Positions 16,738 through 26,413 of a stretch of 64,000 nucleotides of DNA are shown here, in pieces; the stretch's first letter is position 1; every line of letters starts with the position of its first letter. The stretch is from assembly GCA_945913015.1 (NCBI GenBank), contig CAMECH010000001.1:167287-231286 (forward strand), written 5' to 3'. The DNA comes from an uncultured Bacteroides sp. (GTDB taxonomy: Bacteria; Bacillota; Clostridia; Lachnospirales; Lachnospiraceae). A program made the position numbers and the translations under genes. A model generated the notes under the pieces. The model searched no databases. It saw nothing but the letters and a program-made list of their open reading frames with translations, and had not been told where the DNA came from.

Positions 16738-19422
16738 TCATTCTTTCAGATAATTAATCCAAAGCTGCTCCTCGGCATTTTTTACTTCCTGCTCAAATTC
16801 CCTTGCCGATATCAAAAGACAGCCTTCGCCGCGGATAATAATCTGTTCAAGCCCGTCGGAGGTTGCTACTGTAACGTGATGCTTTTTGGCGTTATCGTGC
16901 GCAAATTTTTCGATATACTGGTCGGCAGTTTCAGCTTCCTTCGTATATACGACATGAATATTGTGATAATCGGTAAATTCTGTCTTGTGCCCTGCTACGC
17001 GGTACGCATCAAACACAACTATCAGTTCACATTTTTTAATAGCCTGATAATTGCACATAATATCAAGTAGCCGACCTCTTGCCCCGTCAATAGTCACTTC
17101 CGCAAGCTCTTTTAATTCCTGCCATGCAAAAATAACATTGTACCCGTCAACAAGAAGATACTGCTTCGCATCAGGATTTTTCTTTGCGCCTTCTTTAGTC
17201 CCGGAATATCCCTGACCGGCTGCATAAGCCACAGAATTACCGGTATAATCCGGTCTGCTCTTTGTGTATCTGTTGCCCCAGTGTGTGCCCTTCTCCTTCT
17301 TATTCCTGTTAAATGTCTCAGAGAAAATCTGCTCAATCTCCTCATGGCTAATCCAGTCATCAAGCTTTGACTTTGCCCGGTCAGGAATACCGGCTCCGCC
17401 TGCATCGTTTTCCAATACATTCTGTGCCTTCAGCATATCGAGGGATTTTCTGCGGTTTTCCAGCACACTTTCCATATGCATGTAATTTTCAACCTCATCC
17501 CAGCTTACCAGAAAGCCTGAACCATGCGCACAGAACACAGACCCCGTAGGATTTCTTAAATCTCGCTCCGAGTCATAACCTGTTGTCTCTATTACCTCCT
17601 GCGTATTGTGGCAGACCTCATATCCCCTGAATGACAGCTCAAGTCTGCCGTAGCCCTTTGTATAGGCAGTAACCTCCGTCTGGTAATGCTGCATTGTTGC
17701 AACAGGAGCATATCCGCGTATTGTAACAATGTCCTCCCCTGCATTTTCCAGTTCAAATGTAGCACAAAGCCGTTCCATGTCTGTCAATGCACAGCCTGCA
17801 TTATCACGCGGAATTTCAAGCACAAAATTATAGTAAGGTTCAAGCAGCACCGACTCTGCCCTCTTTAATCCCTGCCTCACGGCACGATATGAAGCCTCCC
17901 TGAAATCGCCGCCCTCTGTGTGCTTCTGATGGGCACGTCCGGAAACAAGCGTTATTTTCATATCGGTAATCGCAGAACCCGTAAGCACTCCGGGATGTTC
18001 ACGCTCCTTAAGATGTGTAAGAATAAGTCTCTGCCAGTTCCTGTCAAGAATATCCGTGCTGCAGTCTGCCTCAAACTGTAACCCGCTGCCTCTTGGAAGC
18101 GGCTCCATAATCAGATGCACTTCGGCATAATGGCGTAGCGGCTCAAAATGTCCTACGCCTTCCGTAACATTTGCAATAGTCTCCCTGTATACAATACTGC
18201 TGCTGCCAAATTCCACATTTACGCCATATCTGTCAGATATCAGCCTTGTAAGAACTTCGAGCTGCACTTCCCCCATAATCTGTGCGTGAATTTCCTGAAG
18301 CTCCTCATTCCATAAAATGTGAAGCTCCGGCTCCTCCTCTTCAAGCTCACGAAGCTTCGGAAGCATAACCATTGCATCACACCCTTCCGGCAGAATAACC
18401 TGATATACAAGCACCGGGGAAAGTATCGGCTGCATCGACTGTTCTTCAGTTCCAAGCCCCATTCCCGGCTTCGTAAAATTCAAGCCTGTAACCGCACATA
18501 TTGTCCCTGCGTATGCCTCACCAACTGTCCGGTACTTTTCACCCGAATAAATTCTTATCTGATTTACTTTTTCATCAGGTATGTCAGGATTAAGGATGTC
18601 CCTTGCCTTTAATACGCCTCCCGTAACCTTAAGATGCGTAATGCGTTTTCCCTGCTCATCCCGCGTAATCTTGAATACCTTTGCACCAAACCGTGAATCA
18701 TATTCCGCCTGCTTTGCATATTCTGCCATCAGATTAAGCAGCTTATCCACTCCGGAAAGCTTTAACGCAGAACCGGACAGACACGGAAATACCTTCCTTT
18801 CAAATATCGCATTGCTTATACTTTCACCTGTGATGCTCCCATTTTCCAGAAACTGCGAAAGCAGTTCCTCGTCGCAGAATGCAAGCTCTTCAAAAAATGC
18901 CTCTTCACCTTCATTTGTGAAATCCACGCACTCCGCAGCAAGCTTCTGCTTTAACTCTTCCATCACCACAGTACGCTCTGTTCCCGGTCTGTCCATTTTA
19001 TTGATAAAAATGTAAACGGGAATATTATATTTTTCAAGAAGCATCCACAGAGTTTTCGTATGCCCCTGAACGCCGTCCGTACCGCTTACAACCAAAATAG
19101 CGGCATCCAGCACCTGCAGGACCCGCTCTGTCTCTGTACCAAAATCCACATGCCCCGGTGTATCAAGAAGAGTAATTTCCATGCCTCCATATTCCATTAC
19201 CGCCTGTTTGGAAAATATAGTAATCCCTCTTTCCTTCTCCAACGGTTCCGTATCCAGATACGCATCCTTTTTATCTACCCGACCAATCTTTCTGATTGTC
19301 CCCGATGTATATAAAAGTGCTTCCGACAGGGTTGTTTTCCCTGCGTCTACATGTGCCAGTACTGCTATATTAAGTTTTCTTTTTGATTTATAATTTGTAT
19401 TTTCCACGCTATTCTGCTTCAA
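16738..19422 (-). CDS. TetM-like ribosomal-protection GTPase fused to a Rae1/YacP-type NYN nuclease domain
   Basis: An 894-residue two-part protein. Residues 15 to about 640 form an EF-G-like translational GTPase of the Tet(M)/Tet(O) kind: P-loop AHVDAGKTTLSEA, LLDTPGHVDF, INKMDRPG, and later domains III to V. A polar linker (about 650-740, rich in Lys, Asn and Gly) leads to an NYN/PIN-like domain with LLVDGYNVIFAW, ELIVVFDAYR, ETADQYIEKF and TVATSDGLEQ, which supplies the four acidic residues expected for metal-dependent cleavage. In Bacillus subtilis the stand-alone homologue Rae1 cuts mRNA in the ribosomal A site. The start is TTG at 19422 inside the end of cca; a GTG six codons on is possible. 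It sits among tRNA genes, so it is likely a resident ribosome factor, not acquired resistance. Confidence 0.88.
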   Translation of the reverse strand: MKQNSVENTNYKSKRKLNIAVLAHVDAGKTTLSEALLYTSGTIRKIGRVDKKDAYLDTEPLEKERGITIFSKQAVMEYGGMEITLLDTPGHVDFGTETERVLQVLDAAILVVSGTDGVQGHTKTLWMLLEKYNIPVYIFINKMDRPGTERTVVMEELKQKLAAECVDFTNEGEEAFFEELAFCDEELLSQFLENGSITGESISNAIFERKVFPCLSGSALKLSGVDKLLNLMAEYAKQAEYDSRFGAKVFKITRDEQGKRITHLKVTGGVLKARDILNPDIPDEKVNQIRIYSGEKYRTVGEAYAGTICAVTGLNFTKPGMGLGTEEQSMQPILSPVLVYQVILPEGCDAMVMLPKLRELEEEEPELHILWNEELQEIHAQIMGEVQLEVLTRLISDRYGVNVEFGSSSIVYRETIANVTEGVGHFEPLRHYAEVHLIMEPLPRGSGLQFEADCSTDILDRNWQRLILTHLKEREHPGVLTGSAITDMKITLVSGRAHQKHTEGGDFREASYRAVRQGLKRAESVLLEPYYNFVLEIPRDNAGCALTDMERLCATFELENAGEDIVTIRGYAPVATMQHYQTEVTAYTKGYGRLELSFRGYEVCHNTQEVIETTGYDSERDLRNPTGSVFCAHGSGFLVSWDEVENYMHMESVLENRRKSLDMLKAQNVLENDAGGAGIPDRAKSKLDDWISHEEIEQIFSETFNRNKKEKGTHWGNRYTKSRPDYTGNSVAYAAGQGYSGTKEGAKKNPDAKQYLLVDGYNVIFAWQELKELAEVTIDGARGRLLDIMCNYQAIKKCELIVVFDAYRVAGHKTEFTDYHNIHVVYTKEAETADQYIEKFAHDNAKKHHVTVATSDGLEQIIIRGEGCLLISAREFEQEVKNAEEQLWINYLKE

Positions 19423-20680
19423 TCATTGCAACAAGTGTTTCTTTTTCATTGAGCTTCGGATTTTCCATAACAATATGCAAAAGCTTATTCAGCGTATCCC
19501 CGATACGCGGCCCGGTTATTCCAAGCTCCATGAGATCATTGCCGTTAATGTCCAGATCCTTAATGGAAATGCAGTCACCACGCTCTATTATCTCATGGTA
19601 AAGCCGGTTAATGACACCGATGTGCTTCTTTGCCGAAGGCATCATTATTCCTGTCGATGCTTCCTTTGCATCAATTATCGTCTGCTGATGCTTAATCATA
19701 AGCGGAATAAATTCCCTGCCGTACATATGGATTGCTTCCCTTACCGCAGGCTCTGTCTCCTCTATCCCCGCCTTAGACAGCTTAACAAGCTTTGTAACTG
19801 TATTTATTGTATTATTGTCAAGCTTCAGTGCCTTAAGCTCTCTGTTGACATCTTCAGGCGCTGCGGCATTATAAAGCGCAGCATACCGAAGAATTATATC
19901 TTTGCCTGAATGTTTGATAAGTCCAAGTGTTGAGTTGCATTTTCTGTCAGTAAGAATTGAGTCCATAACAGGCAGAATTCCCCTGGTAAGTCCTGTCTCT
20001 GACATACGCCTTACGTAATCCGGGTTATCCGACATAAGTGTCTTGCCAAGCTCATCATGAATGCGCTCCATACTTACCTTCGAAATGTTTGCGGCCATTT
20101 TCTCTATCGCCGTATACGTTGATGCTTCGATTTCAAATCCAAGCTGTGCGGAAAACCTTATTGCACGCATCATGCGAAGCGCATCCTCAGTAAAGCGTTC
20201 TCTTGCATCTCCCACACAACGGACAATCCCATTCCTCAAATCACCCATGCCGTCAAATTCATCGACAAGTCCTGTCTGTGAATTATACGCCATTGCATTA
20301 ATAGTGAAATCCCGGCGTTTTAAATCATCAGTAAGATTAACCGAAAACTCTACCGAATCAGGATGCCTTCCGTCAGCATAGTCACCATCGATCCTGTATG
20401 TGGTAACCTCATACCCCGTGTTTCCCATCATTACCGTGACAGTTCCATGCTTAATGCCCGTATCAACAGTCCTCTTAAACAGCGATTTTACCTGCATCGG
20501 CAGTGCGGATGTTGTAATATCCCAGTCTCCCGGAGTTCTTCCGAGCAGGCTGTCCCTTACACATCCGCCCACAACAAACGCCTGATTGCCATCATTTTCA
20601 AGGATGGTAAGAATCTGCTGTGCATCAGCCGGTATGCTGATTGTAATATTCTGTTTGTCCAACTCAAGTAAACTGCTCAT
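19409..20680 (-). CDS. cca: CCA-adding tRNA nucleotidyltransferase
   Basis: A 423-residue class-II nucleotidyltransferase that builds or repairs the CCA end of tRNA. It has GGCVRDSLLGRTPGDWDIT with the metal-binding DWD, RRDFTINAMAYN, and ERFTEDALRMMRAIRFSAQLGF, the nucleotide-selection region. The family length fits. Its last 14 bases overlap the start of the GTPase-nuclease fusion, suggesting coupled translation of two tRNA/ribosome maintenance proteins. Confidence 0.95.
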   Translation of the reverse strand: MSSLLELDKQNITISIPADAQQILTILENDGNQAFVVGGCVRDSLLGRTPGDWDITTSALPMQVKSLFKRTVDTGIKHGTVTVMMGNTGYEVTTYRIDGDYADGRHPDSVEFSVNLTDDLKRRDFTINAMAYNSQTGLVDEFDGMGDLRNGIVRCVGDARERFTEDALRMMRAIRFSAQLGFEIEASTYTAIEKMAANISKVSMERIHDELGKTLMSDNPDYVRRMSETGLTRGILPVMDSILTDRKCNSTLGLIKHSGKDIILRYAALYNAAAPEDVNRELKALKLDNNTINTVTKLVKLSKAGIEETEPAVREAIHMYGREFIPLMIKHQQTIIDAKEASTGIMMPSAKKHIGVINRLYHEIIERGDCISIKDLDINGNDLMELGITGPRIGDTLNKLLHIVMENPKLNEKETLVAMIEAE

Positions 20681-20742
20681 TTATGCCTCAACTACATTTA
20701 TGTCTGAATCACATCTATATTTTAATTAATATGCCATTTTAA

Positions 20743-22176
20743 TTAATATGCCTTGCCCCAGTAGACCATTGCCTTTGCAGGCTTTCCGCAGCATACGCAT
20801 ACATCGGACAACTGCTCCTGCTCAAACGGCATGCACCTTGATGTCGCTGTTGTCTCTTCCTTAATCTTATCTTCACATTCCTGTCTGCCGCACCACATTG
20901 CCTTAATAAAGCCTGGCTTATTGGCAACAGCATCCTTAAACTCATCATAATTAAGTGCTACAGTTGTATGTGCCTCACGATGTGCCCTTGCTCTTTCAAG
21001 CATCTCTGTCTGCATTGTATCAAGCAGTTCTCCAACCTTAACATCAATCTCATCAAGAGAAACTACTGTCTTCTCTCCATTGTCTCTTCGTACAATAACT
21101 GCCTGATTAGCCTCGATATCGCGTGGTCCCATCTCAATTCTCAAAGGAATTCCTCTCATCTCCTGCTCAGAGAACTTCCATCCCGGACTCTTGTCACTGT
21201 CATCCACCTTAACACGATAGTTTGAAAGCACTTCCTTAATCTCATATGCCTTGTCAAGAACACCCGGCTTTTTCTGAAGAACAGGAACAATGCATACCTG
21301 AACAGGCGCAATTCTTGGCGGCAGCACAAGTCCGCTGTTGTCACCGTGAACCATGATAAGTGCACCGATAAGTCTTGTTGTCATTCCCCATGAAGTCTGG
21401 TGAACATATTTCAATGTATTGTCTTTGTCTGTGTACTGTATTCCAAATGCTTTGGCAAATCCATCACCGAAGTTATGGCTTGTACCTGACTGAAGCGCCT
21501 TTCCGTCATGCATAAGCGCCTCAATCGTATATGTAGCCTCTGCACCTGCAAATTTCTCTTTATCTGTCTTGCGTCCCTTGACAACAGGAATCGCAAGCAC
21601 CTCCTCACAGAATTTTGCATACACATTAAGCATCATCTGTGTTCTCTCTTCAGCCTCCTCAGCTGTTGCGTGGGCTGTATGACCTTCCTGCCACAGGAAC
21701 TCTCTTGAGCGCAAAAATGGTCTTGTCTCCTTCTCCCAGCGTACAACCGAACACCACTGGTTGCAAAGCTGTGGCAAATCCCTGTAAGACTGAATCTCAT
21801 TCTTATAATAATCACAGAAAAGTGTCTCAGATGTAGGTCTTACACACATTTTCTCCTGTAATGGCTGCAGACCGCCCTCTGTAACCCATGCAACTTCAGG
21901 CGCAAAACCTTCTACATGGTCCTTTTCTCTCTGGAGAAGACTCTCCGGAATAAACATAGGCATATAAACATTCTTTACGCCTGTCTCTTTAAATCTCTTA
22001 TCAAGCTCCTTCTGGATATTCTCCCAGATTGCATATCCGTCCGGCTTAAAAATCATGCATCCCTTAACACTTGAATAGCACATAAGGTCAGCTTTCTTAA
22101 CAACGTCTGTATACCACTGTGCAAAATCCTCTTCCATAGAGGTTATTGCTTCGACTAATTTTTTATCCTCTGCCAT
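20743..22176 (-). CDS. proS: Prolyl-tRNA synthetase, archaeal/eukaryote-like type (ProS3)
   Basis: A 477-residue class-II synthetase without the bacterial editing insertion. Class-II motifs are seen in [32 protein letters not shown] and [16 protein letters not shown]. The C-terminus has the anticodon-binding domain followed by a zinc site (CGRQEC ... CVCCGKPA) and ends in tyrosine, typical of the archaeal/eukaryote-like ProS also used by many clostridia. GAGGAG eight bases before the ATG at 22176 decides the start over an in-frame GTG three codons earlier. It lies in a run of leftward translation genes. Confidence 0.95.
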   Translation of the reverse strand: MAEDKKLVEAITSMEEDFAQWYTDVVKKADLMCYSSVKGCMIFKPDGYAIWENIQKELDKRFKETGVKNVYMPMFIPESLLQREKDHVEGFAPEVAWVTEGGLQPLQEKMCVRPTSETLFCDYYKNEIQSYRDLPQLCNQWCSVVRWEKETRPFLRSREFLWQEGHTAHATAEEAEERTQMMLNVYAKFCEEVLAIPVVKGRKTDKEKFAGAEATYTIEALMHDGKALQSGTSHNFGDGFAKAFGIQYTDKDNTLKYVHQTSWGMTTRLIGALIMVHGDNSGLVLPPRIAPVQVCIVPVLQKKPGVLDKAYEIKEVLSNYRVKVDDSDKSPGWKFSEQEMRGIPLRIEMGPRDIEANQAVIVRRDNGEKTVVSLDEIDVKVGELLDTMQTEMLERARAHREAHTTVALNYDEFKDAVANKPGFIKAMWCGRQECEDKIKEETTATSRCMPFEQEQLSDVCVCCGKPAKAMVYWGKAY

Positions 22177-22226
22177 CACGCACACTCCTCATATTTTATT
22201 GCTCCTTCAAACCATTGCAAAAGAGC

Positions 22227-23306
22227 TCAGATATTAGTTATTCTACCACGTTCAATAGTGCTTTTCAAGAGCTGTATTCCCGCTTTTATCAGACAATATG
22301 AGACAGGTCCCAACACAAATCCAAGGAACCCATACACAAGAAGTCCTATATAAATTGCCGCCATCATCGTGACCGGTGCAATGTCCAGTTTTTCGCCCAT
22401 AAGCTTTGATTCCAGTATTTCCCTTAAGAAATATGTTATGACATAAATTGTAAGAAGCACTGCCGCACCGGTAACATTCCCATCCAGCAGACTTATGATG
22501 CTCCACGGAATCAGTACTGTTCCCGTGCCGAAAAACGGCAGTGCATCCAGAAGACCTATTGCAATGCCAAGCACCACCGCATACGGATTTTTCAATAACA
22601 GAAATCCCACCGTACATACCGATGCAGTACAACAGATGATTATAAGCTGTGTCTTAAAATATACATTTCCAAGCTTCGACAATGCATGCCATATTACAGA
22701 AGCCTCCTTGCTAAACCGCGTTGTCTGCTTCCAGTTTCTGAATTTATCCATATCCCGGCTCATAAAGACAATAGATATCAGCATTATAAAAAATGCGCCT
22801 GTCACAATAATAATATTTTTAAAAATTTTTGATACCACTGAAAATGATGTACCTACGGCACCCGCAAGCCCGCCGTCCTCAACCCCTGCGCGCACCATGT
22901 CAATTCCGTCATCCAGCACCTCATATACACAGCCTATTTCAAGCCCCAGCCATCCGTCCACCCTCTCGCAGACCTGTGAAACCCTGAAATCACACAGCGC
23001 ACAGTAGTAATCAAAATTCCCTATAAGACTTTTTATTTCCCCGAAGGCGAAATATCCTATCGCCCCTATTATAACGGCTATCACAACCGTAATTCCTGCT
23101 ACGATTATTGTTGCTGCGACCGTCATATTCCCCCGAAATACATTTGAAAGCTTTACTATCTGCTTTTCCAGAAGAACGGCAGTAAGAAATGCCAGCACAA
23201 ACGGGGCTGCCAACGGGAATAAATATTTTATTCCCAAAAATACAGCCGCGGTTATGCCGGCACTTCCGGATATCAGTATTAACTTTTCCTTTAACTCCCT
23301 GTTCAC
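22227..23306 (-). CDS. ytvI: AI-2E family membrane protein, sporulation YtvI-like
   Basis: A 359-residue integral membrane protein of the AI-2E/PerM family. Hydrophobic helices are visible at the N-terminus, around ATIIVAGITVVIAVIIGAIG, mid-protein and near the C-terminus, with the family segment GLLDALPFFGTGTVLIPW. The sporulation member YtvI in bacilli and clostridia has this size. The GTG at 23306 follows GGAGG by seven bases and is preferred over an in-frame TTG at 23324. Transport substrate is unknown; the YtvI label rests on size and context in a spore-former. Confidence 0.72.
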   Translation of the reverse strand: MNRELKEKLILISGSAGITAAVFLGIKYLFPLAAPFVLAFLTAVLLEKQIVKLSNVFRGNMTVAATIIVAGITVVIAVIIGAIGYFAFGEIKSLIGNFDYYCALCDFRVSQVCERVDGWLGLEIGCVYEVLDDGIDMVRAGVEDGGLAGAVGTSFSVVSKIFKNIIIVTGAFFIMLISIVFMSRDMDKFRNWKQTTRFSKEASVIWHALSKLGNVYFKTQLIIICCTASVCTVGFLLLKNPYAVVLGIAIGLLDALPFFGTGTVLIPWSIISLLDGNVTGAAVLLTIYVITYFLREILESKLMGEKLDIAPVTMMAAIYIGLLVYGFLGFVLGPVSYCLIKAGIQLLKSTIERGRITNI

Positions 23307-23350
23307 CGATAAGCCTCCGCACAATGCATCTGATAAATGTATTGTGTGCT

Positions 23351-24058
23351 TTAAGGCCTATAATATTCAAATTGTTTTACAAAATCCGCTTCCGCCTCAA
23401 AATGTTTCCCGTCGACATCAAGCGCGCAGGCACATAGCGCAATGCAGTTTCTGCGTATTCCAAGCTTTTCGGCAATCTCTCTCGTCTGTTCCGCATGATT
23501 TCCTGCATATTTTACATCCCCTGCAAGAACGAGGTCACGGCTTGCAAACTGCACGCGTATCTGGTGGTGACGCCCCGTTATAAGGTGAATTTTCACCAGC
23601 GACACCGTCCGGTTTGTTCCGTCATTTAACTGAATATTTTTTGTACCGGCAAGCTCATATTTAAGTACTGCCTTTTTGGCGCCCGGCTTGTCTTTACCGG
23701 CAATTTGTGAAATATTTTCGCGTCCGTTTTTAATGAGATAATCGGTAAAACTGCCTTCCTGCTCTTTAAGGCAGCCTGCAACAACTGCCATGTATGTCTT
23801 GTTAAATGTATCCTTCTGCATTAGGGCGTTAAGCTTTGCCGCTGCCTCTGCTGATTTTGCAAACACCATAAGTCCCGACACAGGCCTGTCAAGGCGGTTA
23901 ATTACACCTATATAGACATCCTCGCCCTTCCTGCGCCTGTATGTCATCAGGGCGCTTACCATATCAACATCAAAAGAACGGTCAGACTGTGCAAGCACTC
24001 CTGCCTTCTTGTTGCAGATTATCATCTCGTCATTCTCAAATATAATATCCGGTTTCAT
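23351..24058 (-). CDS. RluA-family RNA pseudouridine synthase
   Basis: A 235-residue pseudouridine synthase. The catalytic motif reads VINRLDRPVSGLMVF: the active-site aspartate is present but the usual TSG is VSG. Later conserved segments are KTYMAVV, VKIHLITGRHHQIRVQFAS and GDVKYAG. There is no S4 domain, so it resembles the shorter clostridial RluA members. It modifies uridine in rRNA or tRNA; the target site cannot be told. It starts two bases after the response-regulator stop, so it is probably co-transcribed with the two-component system. Confidence 0.88.
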   Translation of the reverse strand: MKPDIIFENDEMIICNKKAGVLAQSDRSFDVDMVSALMTYRRRKGEDVYIGVINRLDRPVSGLMVFAKSAEAAAKLNALMQKDTFNKTYMAVVAGCLKEQEGSFTDYLIKNGRENISQIAGKDKPGAKKAVLKYELAGTKNIQLNDGTNRTVSLVKIHLITGRHHQIRVQFASRDLVLAGDVKYAGNHAEQTREIAEKLGIRRNCIALCACALDVDGKHFEAEADFVKQFEYYRP

Positions 24059-24060
24059 AA

Positions 24061-24753
24061 TTAGATTTTAAAGCGATAGCCGACACCCCAGATTGTCTCA
24101 ATATACTGTGGATTGGATGTATCTGCCTCGATTTTTTCCCTGATTTTTTTGATGTGAACTGTTACTGTCGCAATGTCACCGATTGATTCCATATCCCATA
24201 TTTCCTTGAAAAGCTCGTCCTTTGTATAGACATGGTTCGGATTCTGCGCAAGAAATGTCAGAAGGTCAAATTCCTTTGTAGTAAATGCTTTCTCTTCCCC
24301 ATTTACAAATACGCGCCTTGCCGTTTTATCAATTTTAATTCCGCGGATTTCTATTATATCATTTTTATTGTATATTCCGCTTGTGAGGCTCTGGTATCTG
24401 GCAAGATGCGCCTTAACCCTCGCTACAAGCTCACTTGGACTGAATGGCTTTGTCATATAATCGTCTGCGCCAAGACCGAGCCCCCTGATTTTGTCAATAT
24501 CCTCTTTCCTTGCCGACACAATAATTATCGGAGTATCCTTCTGCTCTCTTACCTGGCGGCAGATTTCAAATCCGTCAACTCCCGGAAGCATCAGGTCAAG
24601 AATAATCATATTAAAGTCCTTTGATAGTGCCATCTCCAGTCCACTGTTTCCGTCTTTTGCAACCTCCACATCAAAACCACTTAATTCCAGGTAATCCTTT
24701 TCCAATTCTGCAATGCTTTCTTCATCCTCAATTATCAGAACCTTATCACTCAT
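24061..24753 (-). CDS. OmpR-family response regulator
   Basis: A 230-residue regulator with an N-terminal receiver (VLIIEDEESIAE, phosphorylated Asp in MIILDLMLPGVDG, the threonine/serine in IIIVSARKED, Lys in YMTKPFSP) and a C-terminal winged helix ending ETIWGVGYRFKI. AGGAG lies nine bases before the ATG at 24753. The gene overlaps the end of its histidine kinase by eight bases. The winged-helix pattern resembles VanR/PhoB regulators of cell-envelope genes. The target genes are unknown, though murA directly upstream is a cell-wall gene. Confidence 0.93.
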   Translation of the reverse strand: MSDKVLIIEDEESIAELEKDYLELSGFDVEVAKDGNSGLEMALSKDFNMIILDLMLPGVDGFEICRQVREQKDTPIIIVSARKEDIDKIRGLGLGADDYMTKPFSPSELVARVKAHLARYQSLTSGIYNKNDIIEIRGIKIDKTARRVFVNGEEKAFTTKEFDLLTFLAQNPNHVYTKDELFKEIWDMESIGDIATVTVHIKKIREKIEADTSNPQYIETIWGVGYRFKI

Positions 24754-26284
24754 TTCCTGTTTCTCCTTTATCATTTATTTTATCTTCTTTTACTTTTTTC
24801 AGTTTGATATTCATGGTCGTTCCGATTCCTTCTTTGCTCTCCGCCCAAATCATACCTCCATGTTCTTCAATTACCTTCTTTACTATTGCAAGGCCTATTC
24901 CGCTTCCTCCCTGCTTTGAATTGCGGGAGGAGTCTGCCCTGTAAAATCTCTCAAATATATGCTCCAAATCTTCCGGACTGATACCTTTTCCATTATCGCT
25001 AATCCTCATCAGCGCATAATCCCCGTCGTTAAACAGCTCAATTCTTATTAATCCCTTGCGCTCTCCCATGTACTTTACGGAATTGCTTATTATGTTATTT
25101 ATAACCCTCTTCATCTGTTCAAGGTCTATCATTACAAACTGCTCTTCATTGGAGAAATTATGATATTCAAGCTCAATTCCCTTTGTGTCAAGCTCAAGTG
25201 CCAGCTCCTCACAGCAGTCGCCCATATACTTATTAATGTCAATCTTTTTAAATGTATACGGCACACGGTTCATATCGATTCGTGAGTACATCGTCAGCTC
25301 GTCGATAAGCTGGTCCATATCTATTGTCCTGTTGTAGATTGTACGCAGGTATTTCTCCTGCTTCTGCGGTGTATCCGCAACTCCGTCAAGAAGTCCTTCA
25401 ACATACCCTTTTATCGTTGTAAGCGGCGTCTTTAAGTCGTGGGAAATATTTCTGATAAGGTCCTTCTCCTCTGTCTCAGCCTTAATCTTCTCTTCAGCAT
25501 TTTCTTTCAGGATAACTCGCATTTCCTCAAAGTCTTTGGTCAGCGATGATATTTCATCTCCGTTATCATCAATCGGCAGCTCAAAACACAGATTTCCCTC
25601 TTTAATATTCTGGGTTGCAAGCTTAAGCCTCATAATAGGCCTTACAATTGAACGGTGCATCCAGAGAGTAAGCAGAAGGCTCGTCATTACAAGAACCATT
25701 ATTACCGCAATAATCAATTCTATAATAATCAGCTTAATCTGCGGAATAACCTGCGACGTTGTCGTTATAATAAATGCACTGTATCTGTTCCCTGCGCGGT
25801 CAGCAAAATCAAGCTGTTTCAGAAGGCACTGGTATTTATCGCCATAGTAAACGCCATATTCCGAATTATTATCTCCCTCGCCGTACTCAGGAAGCATGCT
25901 TGAATTTATATTGTGATTTGAAATGCCGTAATTGGAATATATAATCTCGTTATTCCTACGCACCACAAAGCTAGAAAAACGTGTATTTACCTTCTCTGCC
26001 AGTCCGTCCAGATATTTTGTATCATTAAACCGTTCAGGATTATTCTGCGCATCCAGCTTCATCTCATCATATATCGAATTGGTCATCTTACTCAGAACCG
26101 AAACCGGAGTGAGATTGTATGTAATACCTATGCTTTCAGTCGCATATGCATCCTGAAATGCCCGGTTACCCAATGTTGTAATAAATGAAAGCATAACCAG
26201 ATAAAGCACAATCGGCAGAAGACACATTATTAAGAATGATATTTTTAACTTTGTATTAAGCTTCAATACCTTTACCGTCCCCAC
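24746..26284 (-). CDS. Sensor histidine kinase with extracytoplasmic loop and HAMP
   Basis: A 512-residue kinase. The first membrane helix is near residues 13-37 and the second near 180-207, enclosing a 140-residue outer sensor loop. A HAMP domain follows, then HisKA with NISHDLKTPLTTIKGYVEG and the HATPase domain with NNIISNSVKY, ISDNGKGISPEDLEHIFERF and GGSGIGLAIVKKV. It phosphorylates the neighbouring response regulator. The start appears to be GTG with no strong ribosome site, so the exact N-terminus is uncertain. Confidence 0.92.
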   Translation of the reverse strand: MGTVKVLKLNTKLKISFLIMCLLPIVLYLVMLSFITTLGNRAFQDAYATESIGITYNLTPVSVLSKMTNSIYDEMKLDAQNNPERFNDTKYLDGLAEKVNTRFSSFVVRRNNEIIYSNYGISNHNINSSMLPEYGEGDNNSEYGVYYGDKYQCLLKQLDFADRAGNRYSAFIITTTSQVIPQIKLIIIELIIAVIMVLVMTSLLLTLWMHRSIVRPIMRLKLATQNIKEGNLCFELPIDDNGDEISSLTKDFEEMRVILKENAEEKIKAETEEKDLIRNISHDLKTPLTTIKGYVEGLLDGVADTPQKQEKYLRTIYNRTIDMDQLIDELTMYSRIDMNRVPYTFKKIDINKYMGDCCEELALELDTKGIELEYHNFSNEEQFVMIDLEQMKRVINNIISNSVKYMGERKGLIRIELFNDGDYALMRISDNGKGISPEDLEHIFERFYRADSSRNSKQGGSGIGLAIVKKVIEEHGGMIWAESKEGIGTTMNIKLKKVKEDKINDKGETGNE

Positions 26285-26361
26285 ACATTTATAATATTGT
26301 TGGCATCACAATAAACACCTGTTAAAATTTTATCACGAAATATATAAAAATGATATTAAAT

Positions 26362-26402
26362 AAAAATAAAAAAGCGCATGCCGGAGTATTCCATGCATGC
26401 GC
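26362..26402 (-). terminator. Intrinsic terminator after murA
   Basis: On the minus strand GCGCATGC pairs with GCATGCGC around a short loop and is followed by TTTTTTATTTTT. It separates murA from the two-component operon. Confidence 0.88.
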
Positions 26403-26413
26403 CTCATCCCAAC

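Noticed and set aside
16738-19422. Acquired tetracycline-resistance gene
   Set aside because: It lies in a housekeeping run between cca and fic with no mobile genes, is divergent from Tet(M), and carries a nuclease domain, so a resident ribosome factor is more likely.
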